Source: Bacteriovoracaceae bacterium (GTDB lineage Bacteria > Bdellovibrionota > UBA1018). From it: 64,000 bases of DNA. This document shows positions 10,484 to 19,784 of this stretch, one piece after another. Every line of letters starts with the position of its first letter. The first letter of the stretch is position 1. The notes beneath the pieces are model-generated. The model was not told the DNA's origin, did no database searches, and worked only from the letters and a program-made list of their open reading frames with translations. Where the stretch lies: contig CANFJX010000001.1 in NCBI GenBank assembly GCA_947447665.1, positions 399,911-463,910 of the forward strand, in the 5' to 3' direction. Made by a program: the position numbers and the translations under genes.

Positions 10484-11346
10484 AACCAATTCATTTAACT
10501 ATTGTGGCGTTAATTTTTTTTATTTGTGAGTTAATAGCATCTCAGACCTTTGCCGAAAAACTGGCTGAGCCTCAGCTCACCATTCAGGCTCAAGGCAAGA
10601 TGCTGACCTACCCCAGATCCTCTCTATTAAGCCGCCCTGACCTTGAAAAAATCGTACTGAACGATATCCCCACCTATCCAGGAAAACGAATAGAATACTC
10701 GGCCGTCCCGCTCTTTCACCTTTTTCAGGGGATGCCCATTGACCCAGAAGCGACCATCCAGTTTCGATGCCTGGATGGATTCTCAGCGCCGATCAGCTCC
10801 GCGCGAATCTTAGAGCACGCACCAGGAAGATCGATTGCCTATCTAGCGATCGAAAAAGAAAATGAACCTTGGCCTGCCGTTCACCCCGAGCAGGGTCCCG
10901 GCACAGCGGGTCCATTTTTTTTGATTTGGAAAAATCCAGAGCTCTCTCATGTCGGCGTTGAAGAATGGCCATTTCAGCTCGAGGGCTTCGAGATCAAGGG
11001 ATCACTCCGAAGCACCTTTCCGAAAATTTTTCCCCCCAAACGCTACTCTCAATCAAGCCCGGAGATGCGGGGCTTTCAAATATTTCAACGGTCTTGCTTC
11101 TCATGCCACAAGATCAATGGTCAGGGTCTTTCGGATTTTGCCCCGGACTTGAACTTACCCAAAAGCCCCACCGAATACTTTACACAGGCAGCGCTCCGCG
11201 CCTATATTAGAAATCCACAAAGCCTAAGACAGTGGAAAAATGATCGAATGAGGGGCTTCTCACCGGAAGAGCTTCCTGACCCTGAGTTAGCAGACTTAAT
11301 CCGCTACCTGGAAATTATGGCTAAGTCACGGCCCGGGCAGAATTGA
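10480..11346 (+). CDS. Exported c-type cytochrome with a molybdopterin-oxidoreductase-like N-terminal domain
   Basis: A 288-residue protein with a Sec signal peptide (MKPIHLTIVALIFFICELIA, cleavage probably after TFA). The C-terminal third is a monohaem cytochrome c: CFSCH (Cys206, Cys209, His210) with Met257 in DRMRGFSPEELPD as likely distal ligand. The N-terminal part (about residues 33-180) resembles the SUOX/YedY-type fold (for example VPLFHLFQG and GPFFLIWKNPELS), but I do not see the molybdenum-ligating cysteine in its usual context, so the domain may be non-catalytic. The start at 10480 is chosen over a TTG-like start at 10408 because it has a signal peptide, an upstream AAGGATGG and a 4-bp overlap with trmO. 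It probably transfers electrons in the periplasm; the partner is unknown. Confidence 0.78.
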   Translation: MKPIHLTIVALIFFICELIASQTFAEKLAEPQLTIQAQGKMLTYPRSSLLSRPDLEKIVLNDIPTYPGKRIEYSAVPLFHLFQGMPIDPEATIQFRCLDGFSAPISSARILEHAPGRSIAYLAIEKENEPWPAVHPEQGPGTAGPFFLIWKNPELSHVGVEEWPFQLEGFEIKGSLRSTFPKIFPPKRYSQSSPEMRGFQIFQRSCFSCHKINGQGLSDFAPDLNLPKSPTEYFTQAALRAYIRNPQSLRQWKNDRMRGFSPEELPDPELADLIRYLEIMAKSRPGQN

Positions 11347-11372
11347 GAATCTGCACGAACCGTGAGTCATAG

Positions 11373-13082
11373 TTAGTCGGTCTTTCTTTCAAGCCAACCG
11401 AATAAAAAGTGCAATACCGTATATCCCGGATACTTCCTGGATTTCTGGATCAACTCAGAGATGATTCGAGCAAGTGGCTGCCCCTGAATCGAGCTCTCGA
11501 GAGCAGCATTTCTCAATTCTGCCGAAATCGGTCTAATCCCTCTTTTTTTCCATCGAGCCCCCCTTGGATCATGATCCAGTGACTCATCCCCAATCGCGGT
11601 GGCTTTTGAGACAGGGGCCCACATAAAATCAGGATGCTCGAGCTGGTACCATTCACCACCTACGATGTTACCCTCGGCATCTAGCTCAAGATCATAATAA
11701 TAATGCACTGACGTGAGAGAAGATGATGCAGCTGAATCCCGCTCTGCATGAGATACATCCTTTTCAGAAACGTAGGTGAACTTCATATGAACTCCGACCA
11801 CAGATACTGCGCCTGAGCCGCGGTACTGTCTAAACCTATCCTCGGAGAAATCATTTAGATCGACCTGTGCTTGGCGCAGCGTATCTAAATTCTTAAACTT
11901 TTGGTCATCTTCATAATCCCAATTTCTAGCAGCATCCCGAGGATCGAAATAAGAGTATTCGTAAGCAAATGCTGGCTGATTCCAAACCTGATAATCATAG
12001 GTTGCATCGAGAACAAAACCCTTCTTGTTCACTCCAATCTGATTGACTGCGACGAGATGCCAAGTCCCGGGATTTGTATCAAAACAGGATGCTTCTAAAA
12101 TTCTTCCATTTTCGTCCGTCTGGGGATCTCTCACATTGCAACGACTCCCCACAAATCGGTTTTGAGTCGGAGCATTAGCCCAAAGAAGAGTTGCCAAGGC
12201 CTTAATGTCATCAGGGTAGAATTTAACACTCACTCCCTGAGCACCGGGCTGCGCCGAATCGTAGGCGCGTACAGAAATAGAGTGGTGCGGGCGTCGCTCT
12301 GAGAACGCAGCCGGTGACCAGCCATGACACTTCCCCTCCCAAAATTCAATCTTACCATTCGCCTCCGCAGCGGCCTCGGCGGCTGCAAACTCCTGGCGTG
12401 TTAGAGTAAAGTTAGGATCACCGACCAGCACATCGTACTTCTCAGTAGGGGACAACACGTCCAGCTCATCGGGAGTCATGCCACTGAGAGATTCCGGTAC
12501 GGATCTTTTTAAGAGCTCAATATTAGTTTTCCAGTTTCTTGAAATTTCGAACGAGGGATCAGCATATCGGTTAGCAACACCTCCGGCGTAAGTGGGCCAA
12601 TAAGTGCTGGACCAAGGAACCGACTTTAACCTTGCGGCTTTCAGCCCCTTAGACTCCATTTGAGAAAGCTTACGATACTTGAGATGACCCACCAGTCGCT
12701 CAGCGTCATCCACTTGCGACCAGGGAGCGCGACCCGATCTCGATTCAAAACCTAACTTCTTGTCATACATTGCCTTTTGCAAAACAAAATCACCCGAACG
12801 AATGCTCTCTTCAGAAAACGGCAAAGACATAGACTCCAACCGAATCTCGGTCTCGGAGCGAAGGGTCATATCGATAATTTCCCCTGTTCTGGAGTCGAGC
12901 TTGAAGTCATAATTCTGAAAGAATTTTGGTGCAACTTTGCGAAACCCCTGTGATGTTCGCTTGAAAGAATGAGAGGTCCTGATTGATCCGATCGCTGCAC
13001 TATCAGCTGCATTCGCATCAAATGACACAGCCAAAGAAGCACAAAATAGCCAAGCAGCAACACTCAAAAGTCGTAAATTCAT
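11373..13082 (-). CDS. Secreted protein with a transglutaminase-elicitor-like domain
   Basis: A 569-residue exported protein; the signal peptide is MNLRLLSVAAWLFCASLAVS with cleavage near ANAA. The middle of the protein carries FWEGKCHGWSPAAF (Cys252), then GTWHLVAVNQ (His342) and FVLDATYDYQVWNQP (Asp359). This Cys-His-Asp order and spacing fits a papain/transglutaminase catalytic triad, and the CHGW and VWNQP boxes look like the oomycete 'transglutaminase elicitor' family, which also has marine bacterial members. The assignment rests on motif recall. The residues before and after (30-240, 380-569) match nothing I know. It stands alone between divergently and convergently transcribed neighbours. 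A crosslinking or peptidase role outside the inner membrane is plausible. Confidence 0.65.
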   Translation of the reverse strand: MNLRLLSVAAWLFCASLAVSFDANAADSAAIGSIRTSHSFKRTSQGFRKVAPKFFQNYDFKLDSRTGEIIDMTLRSETEIRLESMSLPFSEESIRSGDFVLQKAMYDKKLGFESRSGRAPWSQVDDAERLVGHLKYRKLSQMESKGLKAARLKSVPWSSTYWPTYAGGVANRYADPSFEISRNWKTNIELLKRSVPESLSGMTPDELDVLSPTEKYDVLVGDPNFTLTRQEFAAAEAAAEANGKIEFWEGKCHGWSPAAFSERRPHHSISVRAYDSAQPGAQGVSVKFYPDDIKALATLLWANAPTQNRFVGSRCNVRDPQTDENGRILEASCFDTNPGTWHLVAVNQIGVNKKGFVLDATYDYQVWNQPAFAYEYSYFDPRDAARNWDYEDDQKFKNLDTLRQAQVDLNDFSEDRFRQYRGSGAVSVVGVHMKFTYVSEKDVSHAERDSAASSSLTSVHYYYDLELDAEGNIVGGEWYQLEHPDFMWAPVSKATAIGDESLDHDPRGARWKKRGIRPISAELRNAALESSIQGQPLARIISELIQKSRKYPGYTVLHFLFGWLERKTD

Positions 13083-13201
13083 ACCTCTACCTTGTAAAAA
13101 ATGGAAATAAATTTTGAATTAAAAAGGAGAACCCGAACTACGCTCCAATGCAATGTGTAATAAGCAAAAGGCTAAAGTTTGTCAAATAAAAGAAACTCGT
13201 T

Positions 13202-14305
13202 TTGGGTTATCCTCTGCCTCGGGTGACGAGTCGAATGAATGGCTGGATTAGGGAGCAGATCTTTCATAACGGAGATCTTTTTTTTGCCCGGCTCGAGAGA
13301 GATCTTGAGCTGGCAAAAAAGTCAATTGAACTGGAAACTTATATTTTCCACTTAGATCCGCTAGGGAGGAGAATTTTAAAAAAACTCACCGAGGCAGCAA
13401 ATCGGGGGGTCTCCGTGAGAGTTTTAATCGATGGCGTTGGCTCATTAGGCTACGCTCAAGACCTCATCCGTGAACTTAAGGAAAACCAAGTCCAGGCCAA
13501 AATATTCCATCCACTTCCCTGGAAACTCAATCGAAGGAATCATCGCAAAGTATGTGTGATTGATCGTTCGATCGCCTTTCTGGGTGGAATGAATATTAGT
13601 GCCTGTCACCTCAAATGCTACTCAGGTCAGCAAGCGTGGCGGGATACGGCTGTCAGGGTGACCGGGAACGACGCACAAATCCTAACGGATGCGTTCGAAA
13701 GGAGCTGGGAGCATCACTCCCTCTCCCATCCAATACTTCGACTCAAACGAGGAAAATTGCCCACCCATCGACTCATTAAGCTCAACGACACGTGGTACCG
13801 AAGGAGAAACTATCAACAGGAACTTCTCCGTCGAGTGAATCACTCTCAGCAACGCACTTGGATCACAACCCCTTACCTCGTGCCTGAATTCTCACTGATC
13901 CGAGCGCTCCGCAAAGCGGCCTCCCGCTCGGTAGACGTCCGAATTTTACTCCCAAGAAAGAATGATATCTGGTTTATGAGGTGGATCAATCAAGCCTTTT
14001 ACTCCCATTTACTTTCTGCTGGAGTCCGTATTTTTGAATACCTTCCAACCACTCTTCACGCCAAAGTTATGATCATCGATGATTGGATCACCGTAGGCTC
14101 GAGTAATCGGAATTATCGCAGTTGGTTTCACGATCTCGAAGTCGACCTCGTCATCACTCATTCCCGCTCTAAGTCTGAGCTTTGTTCACAGTTCGTCAGG
14201 GATCTTGAGTTGTCCCAAGAAATTGAATTGTCCCACTGGAAACGACGATCCTGGTTTTGCTCGCTCTTGGAGCGGGTGGTTCTGTTTATTAAGTATTGGG
14301 TTTGA
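13202..14305 (+). CDS. Cardiolipin synthase-like phospholipase D protein
   Basis: A PLD-superfamily protein with two HKD motifs: NHRKVCVIDRSIAFLGGMN (residues about 114-132) and LHAKVMIIDDWITVGSSN near residue 284. Bacterial proteins of this size and pattern join phosphatidylglycerol molecules into cardiolipin or transfer phosphatidyl groups at the inner membrane. There is no N-terminal pair of membrane helices, so it resembles ClsB/ClsC rather than ClsA; the C-terminus (LLERVVLFIKYWV) could bind the membrane. The first available start is TTG 13202; ATG 13235 (MNGW) is an equally good choice. It lies 21 bp before an SDR gene, and the two may be co-transcribed. Confidence 0.87.
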   Translation: MGYPLPRVTSRMNGWIREQIFHNGDLFFARLERDLELAKKSIELETYIFHLDPLGRRILKKLTEAANRGVSVRVLIDGVGSLGYAQDLIRELKENQVQAKIFHPLPWKLNRRNHRKVCVIDRSIAFLGGMNISACHLKCYSGQQAWRDTAVRVTGNDAQILTDAFERSWEHHSLSHPILRLKRGKLPTHRLIKLNDTWYRRRNYQQELLRRVNHSQQRTWITTPYLVPEFSLIRALRKAASRSVDVRILLPRKNDIWFMRWINQAFYSHLLSAGVRIFEYLPTTLHAKVMIIDDWITVGSSNRNYRSWFHDLEVDLVITHSRSKSELCSQFVRDLELSQEIELSHWKRRSWFCSLLERVVLFIKYWV

Positions 14306-14326
14306 GAATGTGATATCTGTTTTTCT

Positions 14327-15196
14327 ATGAAATCCGATCATCGAATGACAGGCCATCTCTCTTTAATCACAGGAGCCTCAAGCGGCATCGGTGAACAATT
14401 TGCCAAACAGCTCGCTGAATTGGGATCGGACCTGATCCTCGCTGCGCGAAGAGTCGATCGACTCGAAACTCTTGCGGCGGATCTCAGAAAAAATCACGGT
14501 GTTTCGGTCACCTGCATTCCCATCGACCTGAGCACCCCTCAGGCCGCGAAAGATCTTTTTGCAAAAGCCACGACTGGAGGCAAGAAGATCACCTGCCTAA
14601 TCAATAATGCAGGCCTAGGTAAGTACGGCTCTTTTATCGACTTCCCATTTGAAGACCATTATTCTACTTTGCAAGTCAACGTGGTAGCGCCCACTGAACT
14701 CACCTACCTATTGATCAACCACATGCTAGCTCACGGTCAAAAAAGTTATGTCGTCCAAGTGGCATCGATCTCTGCATTTCAGCCGGTGGGATTTTTCTCA
14801 ATCTATTCGGCTACCAAAGGCTATCTTCGATATTTCTCAGAAACTCTCGCGTTTGAATTGAGAAAGACTCCCATCCATATGATGTGTCTCTGTCCAGGAG
14901 GGACCTATACCGAGTTTTTCGAGCACTCGGGCCAAAAAATTACTCAAACGGGTAAAGCTACCATGATGACGGCAAAAGATGTCGTTCAATCTAGCCTAAT
15001 AGCCCTTTTCAATGGCAAAACTGTTTTCGTCCCGGGATGGCTAAACAAGCTTGCCTGCTTTTTGCCCAGGCTACTTCCTAGAAATCTGGGTCTCTATCTC
15101 GCGTTTAAAACCATGAATCGAGCTGTGGAAAGAGTCAACCTGCCGTCGTCCGCAGCCTCGCCTTTGAATGCCAATAGCCATACACCAAGTAAGTAA
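14327..15196 (+). CDS. Short-chain dehydrogenase/reductase
   Basis: A 289-residue classical SDR. Seen: the NAD(P)-binding TGASSGIG near the N-terminus, the conserved NNAG, a catalytic Ser in VASISAFQ, and YSATK with the catalytic Tyr and Lys, followed by CPGGTYTEFF. An Arg pair after the second strand (AARRVDR) suggests preference for NADPH. The C-terminal tail after residue 240 is hydrophobic (LACFLPRLLPRNLGLYLAF), so the protein may sit on the membrane and act on lipid or acyl substrates, like other DltE/Fabg-like SDRs. It follows the PLD gene by 21 bp. Its last 62 bp overlap the convergent permease gene. Substrate unknown. Confidence 0.88.
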   Translation: MKSDHRMTGHLSLITGASSGIGEQFAKQLAELGSDLILAARRVDRLETLAADLRKNHGVSVTCIPIDLSTPQAAKDLFAKATTGGKKITCLINNAGLGKYGSFIDFPFEDHYSTLQVNVVAPTELTYLLINHMLAHGQKSYVVQVASISAFQPVGFFSIYSATKGYLRYFSETLAFELRKTPIHMMCLCPGGTYTEFFEHSGQKITQTGKATMMTAKDVVQSSLIALFNGKTVFVPGWLNKLACFLPRLLPRNLGLYLAFKTMNRAVERVNLPSSAASPLNANSHTPSK

Positions 15197-16604
15197 TCAG
15201 GCCCAGCAAGGTCGTCAGTAAATAAGGTTTCCAATTCACCCAAAAGAGCTGGGAGAATAGAAATAGGCAGAGCCCGCAGGACAAGGTCGCAGTAAGGTAC
15301 ACTGCCGGGCATCTAAAGGGCCTTCTCTCATCGGGCCGTGTGTATCGAAGGATCATCACAGCAAGAGACACGAAACCAAAAACGAGAAGCGTTGCCATGC
15401 TGCTGATTTGTCCCAAGGTGGAGACAGGCAGAAACCCAGCGATCAGGACCACGAAACACCCGCTGAACATGAGCCCCACATGGGGTGTCGCGTATTTCGG
15501 ATGAATCGACTCAAAGCACTGAGGAAGTAAACCATCGCGAGCCATCATCATCAGGATTCTGGCTTGAGCAAAAATCTGGGTCAAAATCACTGTCGTCATC
15601 CCAGCGATCGCGCCCGTAGCAACCAATGTAGCTCCGAGTGAGATCCCATTTTCCCGAAGTGCAAAGGCCATGGGCTGCGGGTTATTTAACTTCGAGTAAG
15701 GAGCAATCGAGGTGAGTAGACCTGAGACGATAATGTATAAAATGGCCGAGCCCACCAGGGATCCAATGATTCCAATCGGTAGGTCTCGATTCGGATTCTT
15801 GCACTCCTCGGCAGCCGTCGCAACTGCATCAAATCCCGTATAGGCCATGAAAATCACAGCCGCTCCCGCCGCAATTCCGTCAAAACCATTGGGAGCAAAA
15901 TTAACCCAGTTCTTCATATCGATGTGCGGTACCGACAGAAAAATGAAAAGAAAAATCGCAAGAAGCTTCACCACGACGAGCACGCCGTTAAACCGAGTGG
16001 CCCCTTGTGTCCCCCGAAATACAATTGCAGTCAGCAAAACCACAATAAAAACCGCAGGAAGATTGATCCAGCCACCTTCAGCAGGAATTTTAGTCAGAAC
16101 TTCCGGCAAGCGAACCCCTGCACTATCCAAAATACCTAAAACATATCCCGACCAACCCGAAGCAACCGTTGCAGAGCCAAAAGAAAAAACCATCACAATA
16201 GTCCAGCCTACGAGCATAGAAATGCCCTCGCCTACCGTTACTTGCGCATAACTGTAGGCGCTCCCTGAAACCGGAAGCATTGAGGCTAACTCGGCAAAAG
16301 CGAGAGCGGTAAAAACGCATGCAATGCCTCCTACCAAAAATGAGACTGTAATTGCCGGCCCCGCGTATTGAGCTGCTGCTAAGCCGGTGAGAACAAAAAT
16401 CCCTGTGCCAATAATTCCGCCCAGTCCGAGAAAGATGAGATCGACCGCTCCGAGACTCTTAATTAACCCAGACTTACCGGCACTTTCTCTCACTTCGGAT
16501 AACTGCTTTTTCTTAAAAAACTGCACTAAAAACTCACTTTCAAATTTTGAAAACCGCGTCAGTCGCGCCAAATTGAGGCGTCGGCGTCCGGATCGAATTA
16601 TCAA
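15135..16604 (-). CDS. Amino acid permease, APC superfamily (cationic amino acid transporter type)
   Basis: An inner-membrane permease with about 12 hydrophobic segments. The signature near the N-terminus, LGAVDLIFLGLGGIIGTGIF, is the conserved first helix of CAT-type APC permeases, and GFDAVATAAEECKNPNRDLP and SISSMATLLVFGFVSLAVM-like stretches follow in the usual order. Such proteins move cationic or neutral amino acids. The ATG at 16604 gives 489 residues with an unusually long basic leader; a GTG at 16526 (VQFFKKKQLSE) gives 463, closer to the family, and may be the real start. It is divergent from the SNF2 gene and convergent with the SDR gene. Confidence 0.9.
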   Translation of the reverse strand: MIIRSGRRRLNLARLTRFSKFESEFLVQFFKKKQLSEVRESAGKSGLIKSLGAVDLIFLGLGGIIGTGIFVLTGLAAAQYAGPAITVSFLVGGIACVFTALAFAELASMLPVSGSAYSYAQVTVGEGISMLVGWTIVMVFSFGSATVASGWSGYVLGILDSAGVRLPEVLTKIPAEGGWINLPAVFIVVLLTAIVFRGTQGATRFNGVLVVVKLLAIFLFIFLSVPHIDMKNWVNFAPNGFDGIAAGAAVIFMAYTGFDAVATAAEECKNPNRDLPIGIIGSLVGSAILYIIVSGLLTSIAPYSKLNNPQPMAFALRENGISLGATLVATGAIAGMTTVILTQIFAQARILMMMARDGLLPQCFESIHPKYATPHVGLMFSGCFVVLIAGFLPVSTLGQISSMATLLVFGFVSLAVMILRYTRPDERRPFRCPAVYLTATLSCGLCLFLFSQLFWVNWKPYLLTTLLGLITYLVYGYWHSKARLRTTAG

Positions 16605-16698
16605 TTATAGAAAATTTAACCGAAATTGCATTAGAAAAGAGCTAGCGACTCAATCCCAGCTCCAAATCATTCTGGATCTATGCTAAGAACTTGACTTC

Positions 16699-19698
16699 AT
16701 GGATGTTTCTAGATTCTCCAAGTTCTTTGATAAGGTTCAAAAAACCTGCCTTCCCGGGATTTGGTCCAAAGGAGTCTCCATTGCCAGGACCAACTCAGTT
16801 TTTGAAGACTCGCGAAGTGAAGCCGAAATCACTCTCCGAGTTCGAGCGCCCGATCAACCCGTCAGCCGAAAAGTCACATTTTGGCCCGAAGACGAAGACT
16901 GGTACTGCGACTGCGACGACCGCAACGACGTCTGCGCACATGTCGCGGCCTCAATCATTGCACTTAAAGGCGGAAAGCTGCCACAAGCCCACTCCGACGC
17001 AACCCTTCCCATTGCAGACCTCCCCCAGACTCAGCACGCGCATATCCAGTATTTATTTAAAGAGCAGGGGGCTTCGCTCGTTTTTGAGCGTTGGGTGATC
17101 GCGGGCGCGGATCGCAAGGAACTTCTCAAGACTCCCTTAGTCGCTTGGGTGGGCGGTATCCGCTCGGGACGGATCCAATTCCCCCTCCCGACAGTCACTC
17201 AAGACGATTTCGCAATCGACGGAATCTTAAGCACCCCAATCCAAAAGAGCAGGAACAGAGACCTGGATCAAGATAGGTCTGATGGTCTCGATCCGGAAAC
17301 TCTCGCCCGCCTCCTGGTCGGATTATCTCACTGTTCGAATATTTTTTTAGACAACCAACCAGTGAAAATAAGCTCTCAGCCCCTCTCATTCAAAGCTGAA
17401 CTCATCGATGAGAAAAATGGGTTCCGCCTACGCACGGTAGATGATGATTCGATCCAGAGAAAATTTAAAAACGGTGCAGTACTTCAGGGTAACACCCTTA
17501 GGGCAGTTAAAATTCCGAACTTCACAATGGAGGAGCGCTCGATTTTGCAGGGCGACGGCAAATTTTTCGGCCCTGATGAGTTAGGCTCTTTAGTTACTCA
17601 AATCCTTCCAGGAATCCAGAAAAAATTAGCTGTCGAAATCAAAACACAACTCCTTCCAAAAATCGTGAAAATTCCTCCTAGGATTAAACTTGATATGAAT
17701 CAGATCGGTTTTGACCACACCTTAGTGGTCACAGCGAGGATCGAATATAGAGACCCGTCTGCAATTCAACCCAAATCCGAGGTATTTCTACCAGACCCCA
17801 TCGCAGAGGAAGCCCTCCAGAGAAAACTCCAAACCGAGCTCCAGCTGAGAATAGGGCAACCTTCGAAATTTGAAGGAGAAGCGGCAGTCGATTTTGTCGC
17901 ACGAGCTCAAGACTCTGGTAGCTGGGCCCTTTCCGGCAATGCAACTCAAGCCTTCAAAATTCGCTCTCCGATCACCGCCATGATCGAGGGTGACGAACAC
18001 CAGTTTCAGTTCTATTTTAAATCAGACTCAAAAGAATCTCAGAATATGGCAGGACGTTTGGACGCTCAAGCTGTCTTGAGAGCCTGGAGAGAAAATCAAA
18101 GATACGTCTCACTCCTGGATGGCGGGTGGGCCCCACTCCCTTTGAATTGGCTTGCCCGTTATGGAGAAAAGATAGAATCCCTTCTCGTGATCAAGGCAGC
18201 GCACAAAACCCTGCCCAAATACTTACAGCCAGAGCTCGCTGAAACCTTTGAAGATCTCGGGCTCACGCCCCCTCCTTCTCTATCTGAACTCAGAGAAAGG
18301 CTCCGAGCAATTGAAAAAATCCCCGAAGCTCAACGCCCAGCTGATTTAAACGCATCACTCAGGCCGTATCAAAAGCAAGGGGTGAACTGGCTCAGCTACC
18401 TGCGCGATTCGCAACTTGGAGCGATGCTCGCCGATGACATGGGTTTGGGTAAGACCCTTCAGGCACTCTGTGCGCTGCGGGGCAAGACTCTCATTATCGC
18501 GCCGACGAGCGTATTACCCAGCTGGGAGAGCCAAATCCGCAAATTCAGACCCTCGCTTTCTCTGTGTATTTATCACGGATCAGCTCGAAAGCTCGACAGG
18601 CAGCACGACGTAGTCTTGAGCACCTACGCCCTTTTACGACTGGACCGCAAGCTGCTCACTCAGGAGAACTGGAATACTGTGATTTTGGACGAAACCCAGA
18701 TCATCAAAAACCCAGAAAGTCAGACCGCGCAGGCCGCCCATCAGCTCCGTGCGGATTTTAGAATCGCACTCAGCGGCACGCCGATTGAGAATCGATTGGA
18801 AGACCTATGGAGCCAATTCCACTTCCTCAATCCAGGACTTTTAGGTACCTACGAAAGCTTCCAAGAACTTTATTCTGAACCTATTTCCCGAGGTCAAAAA
18901 CAAGCCGCTCAAGAACTTCAAAGGAAGATCAAACCGTTTATTTTGAGGCGACTCAAGCGGGACGTAGCTCCTGAGCTTCCGCCCAAGACTGAAACCATTT
19001 TATATTGCGAACTCAGCTCTGAGGAGCGCGATACTTATTCTGCATTACTGGCAGCCACCCGACAGGACGTCCTCAATCAACTCGAACAGGGCGGCTCCAT
19101 TCTCGCAGCACTGGAACTGCTCCTGCGTCTCCGTCAAGCTTGCTGTCACACTGCGCTCGTACCGGGCCAAGCCGAAGCCCAGCTTTCTTCCTCTAAACTA
19201 GAATTACTTCTTGATACCTTGGAGACCTCAATCGGATTAGGTCATCGATCTTTGGTCTTTTCGCAATGGACTTCTTACTTAGATCTCATTGAAAAGCAGC
19301 TTATAAAAAGATCAATCACCTATAATCGGCTCGATGGTTCGACCCCGAACCGTGAAAAAGTCGTGAGTGAGTTCCAAAGTCCAGCCGGACCGTCGACTAT
19401 GCTTATCTCTCTTAAAGCAGGGGGAATGGGCCTGACACTGACTGCAGCCGATCACGTGTTTATCATGGATCCTTGGTGGAACCCATCAGTAGAGGAGCAA
19501 GCTGCCGACCGAGCCCACAGAATTGGTCAAGTCAATCCAGTCTTCGTGCACCGTCTCATCGCTCAAAATACGATCGAAGAGCGTATTCTCGAACTCCAGA
19601 AATCAAAGACTCAACTCGCCAATCAAGTACTCGAGGGCACGCTGGGAGCAAACTCACTTTCGCGTGACGACTTATTGTCGCTCTTGCGGGAGATTTGA
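16699..19698 (+). CDS. SNF2-family helicase with N-terminal SWIM zinc finger
   Basis: A 999-residue DNA-dependent ATPase. A SWIM motif lies at residues 70-81 (CDC...CAH, pattern CxC-x6-CxH). The SNF2 core starts at about 553 (LRPYQKQGVNWL): motif I ADDMGLGKT, motif II DETQ (DEAH in most relatives), motif III LSGTPIENR, motif V SLKAGGMGLTLTAADHV, and motif VI QAADRAHRIGQ. These are canonical for bacterial SWIM-SNF2 (HepA-like) proteins, which remodel protein-DNA or RNA polymerase complexes, probably in repair or transcription recycling. The long middle region (90-550) is family-typical but undefined. It is monocistronic as far as I see, with 86 bp before the next gene. Confidence 0.92.
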   Translation: MDVSRFSKFFDKVQKTCLPGIWSKGVSIARTNSVFEDSRSEAEITLRVRAPDQPVSRKVTFWPEDEDWYCDCDDRNDVCAHVAASIIALKGGKLPQAHSDATLPIADLPQTQHAHIQYLFKEQGASLVFERWVIAGADRKELLKTPLVAWVGGIRSGRIQFPLPTVTQDDFAIDGILSTPIQKSRNRDLDQDRSDGLDPETLARLLVGLSHCSNIFLDNQPVKISSQPLSFKAELIDEKNGFRLRTVDDDSIQRKFKNGAVLQGNTLRAVKIPNFTMEERSILQGDGKFFGPDELGSLVTQILPGIQKKLAVEIKTQLLPKIVKIPPRIKLDMNQIGFDHTLVVTARIEYRDPSAIQPKSEVFLPDPIAEEALQRKLQTELQLRIGQPSKFEGEAAVDFVARAQDSGSWALSGNATQAFKIRSPITAMIEGDEHQFQFYFKSDSKESQNMAGRLDAQAVLRAWRENQRYVSLLDGGWAPLPLNWLARYGEKIESLLVIKAAHKTLPKYLQPELAETFEDLGLTPPPSLSELRERLRAIEKIPEAQRPADLNASLRPYQKQGVNWLSYLRDSQLGAMLADDMGLGKTLQALCALRGKTLIIAPTSVLPSWESQIRKFRPSLSLCIYHGSARKLDRQHDVVLSTYALLRLDRKLLTQENWNTVILDETQIIKNPESQTAQAAHQLRADFRIALSGTPIENRLEDLWSQFHFLNPGLLGTYESFQELYSEPISRGQKQAAQELQRKIKPFILRRLKRDVAPELPPKTETILYCELSSEERDTYSALLAATRQDVLNQLEQGGSILAALELLLRLRQACCHTALVPGQAEAQLSSSKLELLLDTLETSIGLGHRSLVFSQWTSYLDLIEKQLIKRSITYNRLDGSTPNREKVVSEFQSPAGPSTMLISLKAGGMGLTLTAADHVFIMDPWWNPSVEEQAADRAHRIGQVNPVFVHRLIAQNTIEERILELQKSKTQLANQVLEGTLGANSLSRDDLLSLLREI

Positions 19699-19784
19699 CG
19701 TCAAGCTGAGATTTGAATCGTGCAAACTTCAGGTAGTGACTTTGGAATATTAGTTCGATACAGTTAGAAAAAAGGAATTAATCG

